A stretch of DNA of 64,000 bases from Lucinisca nassula (Eukaryota; Mollusca; Bivalvia; Lucinida; Lucinidae): positions 104,783,497 to 104,847,496 of the forward strand of contig OY757020.1 of the NCBI GenBank assembly GCA_963580285.1. The letters are read 5' to 3'. Position 1 is the first letter of the stretch; the number at the start of each line of letters is the position of its first letter. Made by a program: the position numbers and the translations under genes. The notes under the pieces were generated by a model. The model was not told the origin of the DNA. It worked only from the letters and a program-made list of their open reading frames with translations, and searched no databases. This document shows positions 33,275 through 45,528 of this stretch, piece by piece.

Positions 33275-33548
33275 CAGAATTTGGCCCTATCTTGGAGAAA
33301 TAGCTGCCTGGTGTTAGCATGCAGAGCTGAGTACTGGTAAACCCCTTAGAAGGCCTAAGCCTGTCCAGGCAGAGTGATGTGAATCAGACTGTTCAATGAT
33401 TTTAAGCTTTTTAGTTTCATTGGGTGGAAGGGATTGAGGTGTCATTTCATTTCATTTTCATCTAAAAGTCCCACAAATTTGGAAGCAATATCTCAAAAAT
33501 GACATAAATAGTGTTAACAGAGAAGTTAAGCCTTAATTCAAACAAACA
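33275..33548 (+). mobile_element. About 300-bp SINE-like repeat, old copy
   Basis: It shares 'agcatgcagagctgagtactggtaaac', 'tttcattgggtgg', 'aaaagtcccacaaa' and 'tggaagcaa' with the better copies at 34128, 46524 and 48182. It is strongly diverged. Confidence 0.65.
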
Positions 33549-34127
33549 TGTGGTGATGTCTGCAGCATTGCAGTAATGTACAAATGTGGTCAAATAGCTT
33601 TCCAGTATATTTTGTTTTCTAATGGCTCAGAAAGGAATTGAAAGAAATCCCAAACATGCTACAAATACAGATTAATATACACAAATTGAAACAGAAAAGC
33701 AACACTTATTACATCATGAGAAAACTTGCAAATAACAAGGGCACATGAGTTGATCACAGAATGAATACTCAAGCTGATCTATGCAAAAAAATCATGCCTC
33801 TGTTGGCTATTTTAGTCACACCTCATGTCATGTGTGACTGGTGTCCACTTACAAATGTGCCAAGCCATGTTTGCATCCATTTGTCAACAGGTCCGTCGAC
33901 TTTTCAACGTCTACAGATCATAGATTCTTCAACAGTGCATAGTGTTTGTCCTCTACATGCTCATTATTTACCAAGCCCGTGATGGATGCTAGAACCTTGA
34001 AAGCTTGCTACTCCTTGACATGCTGGTTATACAAAGAAACGACAGATAAGCCACTTATGACTCGTGGAAATTGGTTTAACTGGAACTCTGCAGCAAAACA
34101 AAACCAATAGTGATTCAAATAAGAGAT

Positions 34128-34430
34128 TGTTTGTTTGTTTGATTTGAGGTTTAACGTCCCCGTCAACACTGTAAAGGTCATTTTGGAGACGTTGCTTCCA
34201 ATTTTGTGGGACTTTTACCCGACATTGAGATGAAATGACATCTCAATCCCTGTCGCCCAATGAAACCAATAGGGTTTATTAGCATGGACGGTCCGCCTCA
34301 CACGGCGGTTCCTGGACAGGCTTAGATCCTCTAAGCGGTTTACCAGTACTAGTGTGCGGGCCAGATTCAGCTCTGCGTGGAAGCATCGTGCAGCCCATAT
34401 ATTTCTTCAAGCCCCTATGGGCGGGGGCGG
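34128..34430 (-). mobile_element. About 300-bp SINE-like repeat with (CAAA)n tail
   Basis: A good copy on the minus strand: tail 'caaacaaac', 'tttaacgtccccgtcaac', 'ttggagacgttgcttcca' and the head 'gcccctatgggcggggg'. The family is repeated at least eight times in the window, in both orientations. It ends in GACGTTAAAC plus a CAAA tail, as mollusc SINEs do. Confidence 0.8.
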
Positions 34431-34530
34431 TAAGAGATATAAAAGCACTGGCTCCAACAAACAGTTACAAGCTACGCTGCTCATATTATGATTTTTTTGT
34501 CTTCTATAAAGTTTGTCTGCAATTTTACAG

Positions 34531-34590
34531 GCACAGTTAATGTTAAAACAATTATTGGCTCAGGAGCAACAATTAATGCTGATAATTCAG
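34531..34590 (+). CDS. Candidate 60-bp exon
   Basis: The acceptor 'tttgtctgcaattttacag' and donor GTATAATT bound 60 bp open in one plausible frame (TVNVKTIIGSGATINADNS). That frame needs a phase-1 entry. A splice from the cryptic donor at 32970 inside the recombinase exon would supply it, giving an alternative C-terminus that avoids the stop at 32976. A downstream partner was not found, so this could also belong to another gene. Confidence 0.35.
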
Positions 34591-35448
34591 GTATAATTAT
34601 TATGGTTTATTTCATTTTCAAAATTTCAAGATTCTGTTTTGTTCATGTTCTTGTCTCTTACAGTTGTTTTCAGGGTTAATTCAATGGAACAGTTTCTACT
34701 CTTTAGACTCTCTCATCTTAGCCAAAGGAGGCACACATGCCAACTGGTATTGCTTTATTATCTGTCTGTCAATTGTCAATATTTTCAAACACCTATGATG
34801 GAAGTCAAATTTAGGCAGTTCTAACGAGTACCCACAACCTATGTCTTGGAACAGAAATAAGAAAATTAGTAGTGTATACTCCACTTAACCACACTTGTCT
34901 ATATATAAAGTGGGGTTTAGATGGGGTATTGATTTTATGATTTTTAGCACGAAGTTTGGTTGACTATTAGCCTAAGGTTAACTGGACAGAACCAGGACTT
35001 GAGTGATCTGTTAAAAGAAAAGATATCTGAAACATGTAACACAGTATCTTTGTGATATTAGATGGAAAAACAGTATTTATATACAGCATTAAGGGAAATT
35101 GGACCAGTGTGTAGAGATGTGGCATTAGGGGGAACAGCATATATATGCAACATTAGGGAGAACTATATATATATATGTCACTGCAGTTTTATACTTTATC
35201 CAGAAAAAGATTTCAAGTGCATGAAGTGAAAGTGAACATCCACTTTGCCTGTAAATGACCTCTTGATTATTGCTTTTCAGGTCTTTATGATATGTTTTCC
35301 CAGAATACACTCTGTTCATCAATCATATACGCTGCTAGCTGATGTAATGTTAAAATGTATTTCAGTGGAACTTCAACGGCTTAAACCATAAAAAATTGGT
35401 TTTAGACAAAGCTAGTTTGAGCCACTAAGGATTACTTTTGGTGCGTAA

Positions 35449-36430
35449 TGGAGATTATTTTTAATCTCCCGCCGCAAACTGGAGCGGGTATTATAGGAAT
35501 GGCCTCCATCTGTCTGTCTGTCCATAACACTTTCATGTCCGCTCTATATCTCCCGCACCCTTTGACAGAATTTCATTAAACTTTGGTTAGTTGTTCTCCT
35601 TAGTAAGAAGTGTCACAAGACCCAGGTCCATACCTCAAAGGTCAAGGTCATACTTAGAGGTCAACTGTCAACTGTCAAAAAAGGGTCTTTTTGTCATGTC
35701 CGATCAATAACTTTCTTATCCCTGGATGGATTTAAATATTATTTGGCAGAAATGTTAACCATAATGTGACAGTGTGTCGCACCCAAGACCCAGGTCCCTA
35801 CCCCAAAGGTCAAGGTCATACTTAGAGATAAAAGATAAAAAAAGGGTCTTTTTTTTGGTGTCTGATCAATAACTTTCTTATTCCTGGATGGATTTAAATA
35901 TTACATGGCAGAAATATTAACCATTATGTGAAAGTGTGTCGTGTGCAAGATCCAGGTCGGTACCTCAAAAGTCAAGGTCATACTTAGAGGTGAAAGTCCG
36001 AATGTCCATCCATAACAATTTCTTGTCTGCTCCCAGTCTCTTGAACCCTTTGAAAGAATATCACTAAACTTTGGTTAAATATTATTCTCAGTGAGATGAA
36101 GTGTCGCGCACAAGACCAGATCTGTTCCTCAAAGGTCAAGGTCATACTTAGAGCTCATAGGTAAAAAAAACAGTATTTTTATCTTGTCTTATTCCTGGAT
36201 GGATTGAAAAATTACTTGGGCAGAAATGTTAAACATAATGTGACAGTGTGTCAGGCACAAGACCCACGACCGTACCTCAAAGGTCAAGGTCATACTTAGA
36301 GGTCATCAGTTACGGTATTCATCATGAGGTGATGTGTCGTGCGCAAAACCAAGGTTGGTTCCTGAAAGGTCAAGGTCATATTTAGAGGTCAAAGGTGAAA
36401 AGGGTCTTTTTGGGGTGTTTTGGCAATAAT
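35449..36430 (-). mobile_element. Helentron-like element (CTCCCGCC hairpin family)
   Basis: The left hairpin CCCGCcgcaaactggaGCGGG is followed by a CTGTCTGTCTGTCC run and then about six units of roughly 165 bp, each with 'caaggtcatacttagagg' (near 35643, 35813, 35978, 36138, 36288, 36372). It is non-coding. Confidence 0.7.
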
Positions 36431-36448
36431 TTGTTTACTCCCAGATGG

Positions 36449-36620
36449 ATTATCGTTAATCATAGGTGGGCGAAAACCGGAGTACCTGGAGAAAACCTAT
36501 CTGACCTTCCGTTGCAGAAATTGGCGTCTCACACGTGACCTGAGCGAGGCTCGAACCCACGGCCATGAGAAACCTAATAACTAGGAGTCAGCGCTCTTAT
36601 CCATTAGGTCACAGAGGCCC
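36449..36620 (-). mobile_element. tRNA-derived SINE (same family as 11037-11248)
   Basis: On the minus strand the tRNA-like head carries 'gggcctctgtgacctaatgg' and 'gtgggttcgagcctcgctc', the latter including a near-perfect B-box. The body then matches the first copy ('ggagtacc', 'tctgcaacggaaggtcag'). Confidence 0.75.
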
Positions 36621-36936
36621 GTCACAAGGTTAAGCTTTGTTACTGAAGTGCGGCAGGGGATTATGGCTTTCCCTGACTGCATTCTTTTTGGATATTGTTT
36701 TAGTGTTCTATAAAAACCATGTACGTTGTTATATGTTGTGTCATTGAGGTGATTCCAATGAGTACGCACAGCATACATTTACTTAAATAAGAGGAAAAAA
36801 ATCCCCCTTGATTACCTCTTACTATTTAAGTTCCCAGCATATGAAGTATGTCAAGGGGTATATAGTTTTCCTCTTCCCGTCATTTTGTTTGTTTGTTCAT
36901 CCATCTGTCTGTCTGTTGATTTTAACAACAAAGTTT

Positions 36937-36959
36937 NNNNNNNNNNNNNNNNNNNNNNN
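36937..36959. other. Assembly gap (23 N)
   Basis: Unknown bases. The gap sits just before the 5' end of the + strand LINE, in TA-rich sequence. Confidence 0.99.
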
Positions 36960-37530
36960 ATATATATTATGATGATAGTTCCCCCAGGTATTAGACTTCC
37001 TGCCTTGCAGTGGCCCTGGGGGCTCAATTCCCACTGGGCACATTGCCGCTGTGGTCTCTGTGCCCACTGGGAAGAGCTAAAGGAAGTACCACCCGTTTGC
37101 CGTGGGTGGCGTCCTGTAAGCCGGAAGAAGGGATCCTGGAGGTTGAGGGTTACCTGAGGTGGCGGTGCTTCAGGTACCCAACACGCCTCTTTGGCCTGGC
37201 TTTTCGGTGTAGACGGGTGGCCGTGCGGTCCGGCACGGTCAATCGGCTGGTCGCGCCGACCCCTAGAGATACCGCTTTGCTTTCTCTTCAACTCTTTTTG
37301 TATCTTTCCTGATACCAACCATATGCCCATTTACCTTAGCCTTTTCTGTCTTTTTATCTCTAGAAGGCGGTGGCTAAACGGATCAATCGTGTAGGCATTT
37401 TGTTTATGCGAGTATATCTCACGTGTATCTCTAACACCTGCGAGTTGGATAACCACTCCATTATGGTGTTCCCTTGTAGGGCTCCACGGAGGGCGGAGAG
37501 CACTTGGGACGAAACTAGAAATTTTTCCTT

Positions 37531-38541
37531 ATGCCTCATGGAAAAAAACATAACCGCAACGCAGCTAAACGTAAAAAAGACGAGGATACATCCGGAACGG
37601 ATGAACCCAGTCAACAGTCAAGTCAGCAGTCTCAGCATTCTACTCAACAGTCTAGTCAGCACTCTGCAGCACCAAAGTCAACCAATTTTCCACGTTTCTT
37701 GGTAATGACCTCCAGTGACGATGCACGCACTGTGTCCAGTTTATCACCATTCGTGATAGAAAAAAGCATAGTGTCCATTGCCGGACATCCCAAAAGCATA
37801 AAAAAGCTTAAGTCAGGTGACCTTTTATTAGAAGTCGAGAGAGAGCAGCAGGTGAAAAGCCTGCTTGGTACCACAAAGCTCTTCGATCTCAAGGTCAAGG
37901 TTTCTCTGCACAACACTCTTAATTCATGTAAAGGTGTCATCCGCAGCCCAGAGTTGCGTCCATGTACTGATGCAGAGATCATTGACAACTTGAGATCTGA
38001 GGGCGTCATTGGCGTACGTAACATCCAAGTTCGTAGAGGTGGTGTATTGAAGCCAACAGGTACTTACGTGTTGACTTTCAATACACCAGTTCTGCCCAAG
38101 AAAATCAAAGTAGCTTACCTTTCAATTAACGTAGAGGTGTACATACCAAACCCTCTCAGATGTTACTCGTGTCAAGTTTTTGGCCACCACGAAAGCAGAT
38201 GTCAGAAGAAGCAACTCTGTCCAAATTGTGGTGAAGAAAAGCATGTCGATAACCATCAAAACTGTAAGAATGAGGCCAAATGCGTCAATTGTGGTGGCAA
38301 GCATGCTGTTTTCTCTCGAGATTGTCCGGCATGGAAAAAAGAAAAAGAAATACTTACTGTCAAATACCAAAGGGGGTTAACATTCCCAGAAGCACGGAAA
38401 ATTGTTGACGAGCGATACACAACACCAACGACCAGTTACGCCAGCATCACAAAGGGTGCTGGTGTACAAGTTTCTACCTCCGCAACGCAGACTGTTGAAT
38501 CATGCATAGCTGAACTGAAAAAAATCTGGTGCATGGAGTAA
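37531..38541 (+). pseudogene. LINE ORF1 (gag-like, CCHC zinc knuckles), frameshifted
   Basis: The ORF starts ATG with a basic head (MPHGKKHNRNAAKRKK), a Ser/Gln-rich linker and a middle domain likely to bind RNA. Three knuckles follow near residues 210-270: CYSCQVFGHHESRC, CPNCGEEKHVDNHQNC and CVNCGGKHAVFSRDC. The frame ends early at 38541. A run of seven A (38518-38524) shifts the frame. With six A it would continue through SGAWSKSTPAP into the conserved tail and stop at 38897-38899, 25 bp before ORF2. ORF1 proteins of this class coat LINE RNA. Confidence 0.85.
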
Positions 38542-38899
38542 ATCCACTCCAGCACCACAAAGTTCAACCAAATTATCAAATGGCGCAATCCAGGTTGCTT
38601 CGGATCGGTCGACAGCGACCGTACCGAAGCCAGCGCCACATGCAAAAGAGAAACTCGACTCGGGTCGAACTAATAAAGGATCGGAAGATCCGAAAAAAAC
38701 AATTGTCTCAAAAACAGACAGACAACGTAAAATGGAAAGAGACAATATAAGATTCCAGAACAGATTCGGATCTTTGAGTGACAGTGATATGGAGTTCGCT
38801 GAAACTCCATCATCACCAAGTGGCAATAACAGATCGAGGTCAGCAACACCACGAGCTGGTGGTAGCAGATCTATATCACCAATTGCAGCTCCAATATAG
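38542..38899 (+). pseudogene. ORF1 C-terminal tail in the shifted frame
   Basis: The other frame encodes RTNKGSEDP, TDRQRKMERD, FQNRFGSLSDSDME and SRSATPRAGG, matching the tail of the minus-strand copy, and ends in TAG. It shows that the upstream stop results from a single-base change in an A run. Confidence 0.85.
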
Positions 38900-38924
38900 T
38901 TTCTAGTCTTAATCTCTTCAAATA

Positions 38925-41001
38925 ATGGATTTAAAACACAAAATAATACAATGGAATTGTCGAGGTCTTAAATCAAATTATAATGAACTCTTATTACTTA
39001 TTTCGTTATTAAACCCGTCGGTTTTTTGTTTGCAAGAAACTTTTTTAAAAACTGATGACAACCTTGATGTCAGGGGTTTCAATACATACAACTATATCTA
39101 TTCTGATGGTAACAAACCATCTGGTGGCAGTTCAATTCTTGTTAAATCATGTTTACCACAAAGAGAGATCAAATTAAAAACAGACCTACAAGCTGTAGCA
39201 GTATCGGTTTCTCTGGATAAAGAAACTACAATATGCTCTTTATATATTCCACCCTCATTTTCTTTAAAGCCCGAACATCTTGACTCATTGCTGAGTCAGC
39301 TTCCATCCCCATATCTTTTAGTTGGCGACTTCAATGGTCACAATATTCTATGGGGCTGTAAAGATATCAATAACAGAGGAGCACTTGTTGAAGATTTTAT
39401 TGCAAAGAGCGATCTTTGCTTGATGAATGATAAATCTTATACTTACCTTCACCCAGCGACAGGTCATTTGTCTTCTTTAGATCTCTCTTTGTGTCACCCA
39501 TCTCTCTTCTTGGACTATGACTGGTCTGTTCATGATGATCAGTGCGGAAGTGATCACTTCCCTGTTATAATTGAGAGCGTAAACGAACAAGATGAGGACT
39601 GTAGCCAGAAATGGAAAATGAATAAAGCCGACTGGGAATTATTCCGTAATTTATGTGAAGAAGAGTTATCAGTTGGTCACTTAAATGAATCATCTGACAT
39701 TGTTTCTGATTTCACAGATAAACTAATTAATATATCAGAACAATGCATTCCAAAGACCTCCACAAATACTAAGAAAAGCAAGCCTTGGTTTAATAATGAC
39801 TGTAAAGAAGCTATTCAAAAGCGCAAACAGGCTCTAAATAAGTTCTGCAAAAGTCCCACTTCAGAAAAGCTAAACGACGTTAAAGTTTTTAGAGCTAAAG
39901 CTCGGCGAACAATCCGAGCTTCCAAACGAAAGTCATGGAGAGAATATGTCTCCAAATTGAACTACAAAACCCCCATTAAAAAGGTTTGGGATATGGTACG
40001 AAAAATTTCAGGAAAAACAAAGTCCTCTAGTTTTACACATTTAAATACTGGTTTTGATACAAAAGCTTCAACTAAAAAAGATATTTCAGATACTCTTGGT
40101 CACACATTCTTGAGAAATTCATCATCGCGTAATTATTCTGACACTTTTAGAAATTTCAAAAAGGACCAAGAGAAAAGAAATCTTAACTTCAAATCCCTTA
40201 ATCACGAAGAATACAACACACCTTTTAACTTATCCGAACTCGTTGAAGCCATTGAAAAATCACATGATACGGCAACCGGCCCCGATGAAATTCATTATCA
40301 GATGCTTAAGCATCTGCCAAAAAGTCCTCTTACAACACTTTTAGATATCTTTAATAATATTTGGGAAACGGGGGTCTGTCCTGAGAGCTGGCGTGTAGCT
40401 ACAGTTGTACCAATTCCAAAACCAGGGAAAGATCATGCAGAACCTACAAATTATCGTCCGATAGCTTTGACAAGTTGTTTGTGTAAAACATTGGAGAGAA
40501 TGATAAACAAGAGATTAGTCTGGTACTTAGAGTCCAACAACCTCATTTCAGAATATCAATCGGGCTTTCGTTCGGAACGTAGTACCAATGACAATTTAAT
40601 AAGACTAGAAACATTTATACGAGATGCTTTTATTAACAAAGAACACGTAGTAGCTGTCTTTTTCGACTTGGAGAAAGCATATGATACATGGCGTTATGGA
40701 ATATTGAAAGATCTACATAACATTGGCTTAAGAGGAAAACTTCCCAGTTTTATTGAAAGCTTTTTAGGGGAGCGCATGTTTCAGGTGCGTGTGGGGTCTA
40801 CCGTGTCAGATTTCTATGATCAAGAACAGGGTGTCCCACAGGGTAGTATTCTTTCAACTACACTATTTAACATCAAAATAAACAATATTGTACAATGTTT
40901 GGACGACAAAACTGATTGTTCATTGTATGTTGATGATTTTTGTATATGTTACCGTTCAAAAAATATGAAAACAATTGAACGAAAGTTACAACAAAATTTA
41001 A
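38925..41001 (+). pseudogene. LINE ORF2, N-terminal part (endonuclease and most of reverse transcriptase)
   Basis: This is 692 codons nearly identical to the intact ORF2 at 24363-28049, from MDLKHKIIQWNC through YVDD to ERKLQQNL. One Thr codon is missing in RT motif A (AYDTWRY here, AYDTTWRY in the other copy). The frame is cut at 41001 by the pearl-like insertion and reads on for only 19 codons of foreign sequence. Confidence 0.9.
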
Positions 41002-43918
41002 CAAGAGCTCCGCAAGCGGGGCATTATACGCCCGTGGCAAATTCGTATTTGGTAGACTGAAATCTGAAAACAGTATTCATTGCTTATTCATGGTGGAACT
41101 ATTTTTCAAGTTTCAATGGGTGACAGCAAAATGCAAGAAGAGCATGCACAGTGCGAATCCAGAGCTAGGGCATCACAAACAGAGCTTTCTTCCTTTTCCC
41201 TGTATTGCTGCATCCACAGCAAACAGCTTAGAACTAGAATTAATCTGATTAGCAATTTAGTACACATAAAAAAGAGCACTTATAGCATTTGCTTAGCCTT
41301 TAACCTGCTGAATATTCAATTAAGCCACACCCAAATCTGACTTTGAACCAATCAGATTACTCGATGCAGTTTATTTCTACATGTTCATTTACTGAATGTC
41401 AGTGTAGATCCTGATCAGATGACTTCTTCAGAAGGTGCCACAAAACAATACTTACAGTTAGAAAATATGCAATGTAAAATCAATCTCAGAATAAGAGCCC
41501 ATCTGAAAAAAACAAAACAAAACAAAAGATACAACTTCAAATATAAACACCACAGGAGTCTCATCTTGATCTAGGCTGAGTTATCTGGAAACCAAGCTGT
41601 TTACTGAAGGACGGATGGATGGACACAAACACCATAGCATTATGTTTGTTTTTTTTCTTCTCTTTTTTTTTTAGAACAGGCATATCTACCTCAGACAATC
41701 AGAAAAAAGGTACCTACAAACCCTGCCCAATGGCAGACAGACCCCAGCCCATAACAAATTCAAGCTTTTTTTTTCAAACAGCAGTATTGACCTCAGAATA
41801 AGTACCCCCAAATGAAAATGTTTTTTACAGAAATTTTCAAAGGGTCATAACTCTATTAATATTTGGTGGACGGTTCACCTCGAAACCTCACACACATGTT
41901 CAGACCACAGTCTTGCTATCTTCCAAGTGTCAGGTTGATCGAATGAAAACTGACAGAGGCGTTATCCTGAAAAGAAGAAGCTTATGGGCAGATGGGCGGA
42001 AAGGCGGACGGAGGCGGTCCTAATGGATGCCAACTCCATAACATAATGCGACGTTTTTTATCAAAATGGGCATATGTTTAGGTTAATCACTTGTTATCCA
42101 TAAACAAAATTTTCAAGGGGTCATAATGTTATTAATATTTTGTGTATGGTTAACCTCAAAACTTAACGCACATTTCCAGCTCAGTCTTACTATCTACAAA
42201 GTATCGGGTTAATCAGAATAAAACTGTAGTACGAGATATGCGGAATGAGAATGTTTACTGAAAAAATTCAAAATTTATCTACCAATTGTCAGGTTGATCG
42301 AATGAAAACTGACAGAGGCGTTATCCTGAAAAGAAGAAGATTTTGGGCAGATGGGCGGAAAGGCGGACGGAAGCGGTCCTAACGGACGCCAACTCAATAA
42401 CATAATGCGACGTTTTTTATCAAAATGTCCGGAAACGAAAATGTTTACAAAAAACTGACAGAGGCGTTATCCTGAAAAGAAGAAGATTTTGGGCGGATGG
42501 GCGGATGGGCGGAAAGGCGGACGGAAGCGGTCCTAACGGACACGAAGTCAATAACATAATGCGACGTTTTTTATCGAAATGTCCGGAAACGAAAATGTTT
42601 ACAAAAATTTCAAAGGGATATAACTGTTAATATTTGGCGGACGTTAATACTCGAAACTTTACGAACATCTATACATCAAGGTTTATCTACCTACCAAGTT
42701 TCAGCTTGATCTGATGAAAACTCTAGGAGTAATCCGGAAATGAAAATACTTACAAAAATTTCAAAGGGGCATAACTCTTTTAATATTTGAAGGATGTTAA
42801 TTCTCGAAACTTTACCCACATCTACACATCATGGTCTTACTACCTCCCAAGTTTCAGCTTGATCGGATGAAAACTGTAGGAGGAGTTATCCGGAAACGAA
42901 AATGTTTACAAAAATTTCAAAGGGACATAACTCTGTTAATATTTGGCGAACGTTAATTCTCGAAACTTTACGCACATCTACACATCATGGTCTTACTACC
43001 TACCAAGTTTCAGCTTGATCGGATGAAAACTGTAGGAGGAGTTATATGGAAACGAAAATGTTTACAAAAATTTCAAAGGGACATAACTCTGGTAATATTT
43101 GGCGAACGTTAATTCTCGAAACTTTACGCACATCTACACATCATGGTCTTACTACCTACCAAGTTTCAGCTTGATCGGATGAAAACTGTAGGAGGAGTTA
43201 TCCGGAAACGAAAATGTTTACAAAAATTTCAAAGGGGCATAACTCTGTTAATATTTGGCGGATGTTAATTCTCGAAACTTTACGCACATCTACACATCAT
43301 GGTCTTACCACCTACCAAGTTTCAGCTTGATCGGATGAAAACTGTAGGAGGAGTTATCCGGAAACGAAAATGTTTACAAAAATTTCAAAGGGACATAACT
43401 CTGTTAATATTTGGCGAACGTTAATTCTCGAAACTTTACGCACATCTACACATCATGGTCTTACTACCTACCAAGTTTCAGCTTGATCGGATGAAAACTG
43501 TAGGAGGAGTTATCCGGAAACGAAAATGTTTACAAAATTTTCAAAGGGGCATAACTCTGTTAATATTTGGCGAACGTTAATACTCGAAACTTTACGCACA
43601 TCTACACATCATGGTCTTACTACCTACCAAGTTTCAACTTGATCGGATGAAAACTGTAGGAGGAGTTATCCGGAAACGAAAATGTTTACAAAATTTTCAA
43701 AGGGGCATAACTCTGTTAATATTTGGCGAACGTTAATTCTCGAAACTTTACGCACATCTACACATCATGGTCTTACTACCTACCAAGTTTCAACTTGATC
43801 GGATGAAAACTGTAGGAGGAGTTATCCGGAAACGAAAAGTTTACGGACGGACGGACGGACGGACGGACAGACGCGGACCCCATAACATAATACGTCCCGT
43901 TTTTTCAAAACGGGCGTA
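41002..43918 (+). mobile_element. Pearl-like (Helentron-related) element inserted in LINE ORF2
   Basis: It begins CAAGAG followed by the palindrome GCTCCGCaaGCGGGGC. An array with 156-bp period follows (about 42590-43840, anchored by 'aaaatgtttacaaaaatttc' at 42901, 43057, 43213, 43369, 43525 and 43681), with rougher repeats from 41820. Next come an (ACGG)n run (43843-43868) and the terminal hairpin CCCGTTTT/AAAACGGG (43892-43913). A tandem core near 160 bp plus an ACGG microsatellite is the described architecture of bivalve pearl elements. The junction lies in TTTAA/AAAAG, so any target duplication is at most 2-3 bp and ambiguous. Confidence 0.85.
41150..41275 (+). pseudogene. Captured fragment of a LINE C-terminus inside the pearl-like element
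   Basis: 'ggcatcacaaacagagct' followed by a frame reading CCIHSKQLRTRINLISNL resembles the terminal finger of the decayed LINE at 24000-24090, which has the same 'ggcatcacaaacagagct' lead-in. It is too short for function. Confidence 0.55.
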
Positions 43919-43920
43919 TA

Positions 43921-45528
43921 AAAAGAATAGAAGAATGGACTGATAAAAATGGTTTCAAGTTCTCCAAGTCGAAAACGCAGTGTGTTCATTTTTGTAAACT
44001 ACGGAAGAAACACGAACATCCTTCCCTGTTTTTATACGGATCACAAATTCCTGTTGTTGAAGAAGCCAAATTTCTTGGGGTCATATTTGATCAAAAGTTA
44101 TCTTTTATTCCCCATATTAAATATCTTAAAGCGAAATGCTTAAAAGCTTTGAATCTTTTGAAAGTTTTAGCTCATACAAGTTGGAGAGCAGATCGGTATA
44201 CCTTATTACATCTTTACCGGTCTTTAATCAGATCTAAATTAGATTATGGGTCTGTTGTTTATGGTTCTGCCAGAAAGTCCTATTTAAAATCCTTGGATAC
44301 TATCCATCACCAAGGCCTTCGTCTGGCCATGGGAGCCTTCCGTACTTCTCCCGTATTAAGCCTTTATGTAGAAGCAGGTGAACCATCTTTAACCTCGCGC
44401 AGAGAGAAACTTTCTCTTCAGTATGCTATTAGACTTGCTGCAAATCCATCTAACCCGGCATCCAAAATTTCATTTCCACCTCAATTTGTAGATAGGTATG
44501 AAACTAAACCCACAGCAATTAAACCTTTTGGATTACGTATTTTACCACTGCTGGAAAATTCAGGTATCGACCTTAAAAATATTCAAAAACATGAAACCGC
44601 CGAAGTTCCATCTTGGTGTATTAAACAACCTTCTATTCTATTCGACTTACATGATGGCAAAAAATCCGAATCAAATCCGATACTTCTCAAACAAAACTTT
44701 CAGGTACTGCAATCACGTTACGATGATTACCAGCAAGTCTATACTGATGGTTCCAAAGAAGGAGATAAAGTTGGTTGTGCGTATGTTTCTAAAGATACGC
44801 ACAAAACCATGCGCCTTCCAGATGGTTCATCTATTTTTACAGCTGAAGCCAAAGCAATAGACCTAGCTTTAGATTTTATCAGTTCTTCAACAATTCAAAA
44901 AGCAATTATATTTTCTGATTCACTTTCTGTGCTTAAGGCTTTAGACCATTCATCATCTAAAAATCCTCAAATTCAAAAATTGATCGAAAAACATCATGAA
45001 ATTTCTAAAACACACCAAATCTTGTTTTGTTGGCTTCCGAGCCATATTGGCATTGTCGGCAATGAATATGCTGACAAGAAAGCAAAGGAATCGCTCAATC
45101 TTGATCCATCTGTTTTTAAAATTCCTTTTAATAATTTTAAACCATTTATCAATAGATACATCTTGTCGGAATGGCAAGGCGAATGGGACCGTGCAATAAA
45201 TAACAAACTCCATGCCATTAAACCTGTCGTTAGTACAAAATGCTCTCCTCCACAGTTTTCCAGAAAAGAGGACGTAGTATTAACACGACTGCGCATCGGC
45301 CATACTAGAGTTACTCATTCTTATATTTTAAATGGTGATGATCAGCCTTCTTGTGTAGGTTGTGATCAGCCATTCACTGTGAAACATATCTTAATTGACT
45401 GTGTTGACTTTTCACCCTCACGTATTTTATATTTCAAAGCTGACACTTTGCAACAACTGTTTCGAGATGTACCTGTTGATAACATTATTTTATTCTTAAA
45501 AGAAATTGGTCTTTTTCATAAGATTTAA
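43921..45528 (+). pseudogene. LINE ORF2, C-terminal part (end of RT, RNase H, zinc knuckle)
   Basis: The frame resumes at KRIEEWTDKNGFKFSKSK and runs 535 codons to TAA, exactly where the first part broke off. RNase H motifs YTDGSKEGDKVG, AEAKAIDLAL, FSDSLSVLKAL and WLPSHIGIVGNEYADKKAK are intact, as is CVGC...HILIDC. The two parts total 1227 codons, one fewer than the intact copy. Confidence 0.9.

Noticed and set aside
36851..37394. Several reading frames of 67-159 codons around the gap
   Set aside because: They read through unknown bases and the GC-rich LINE 5' UTR in conflicting frames and strands; none matches a family.
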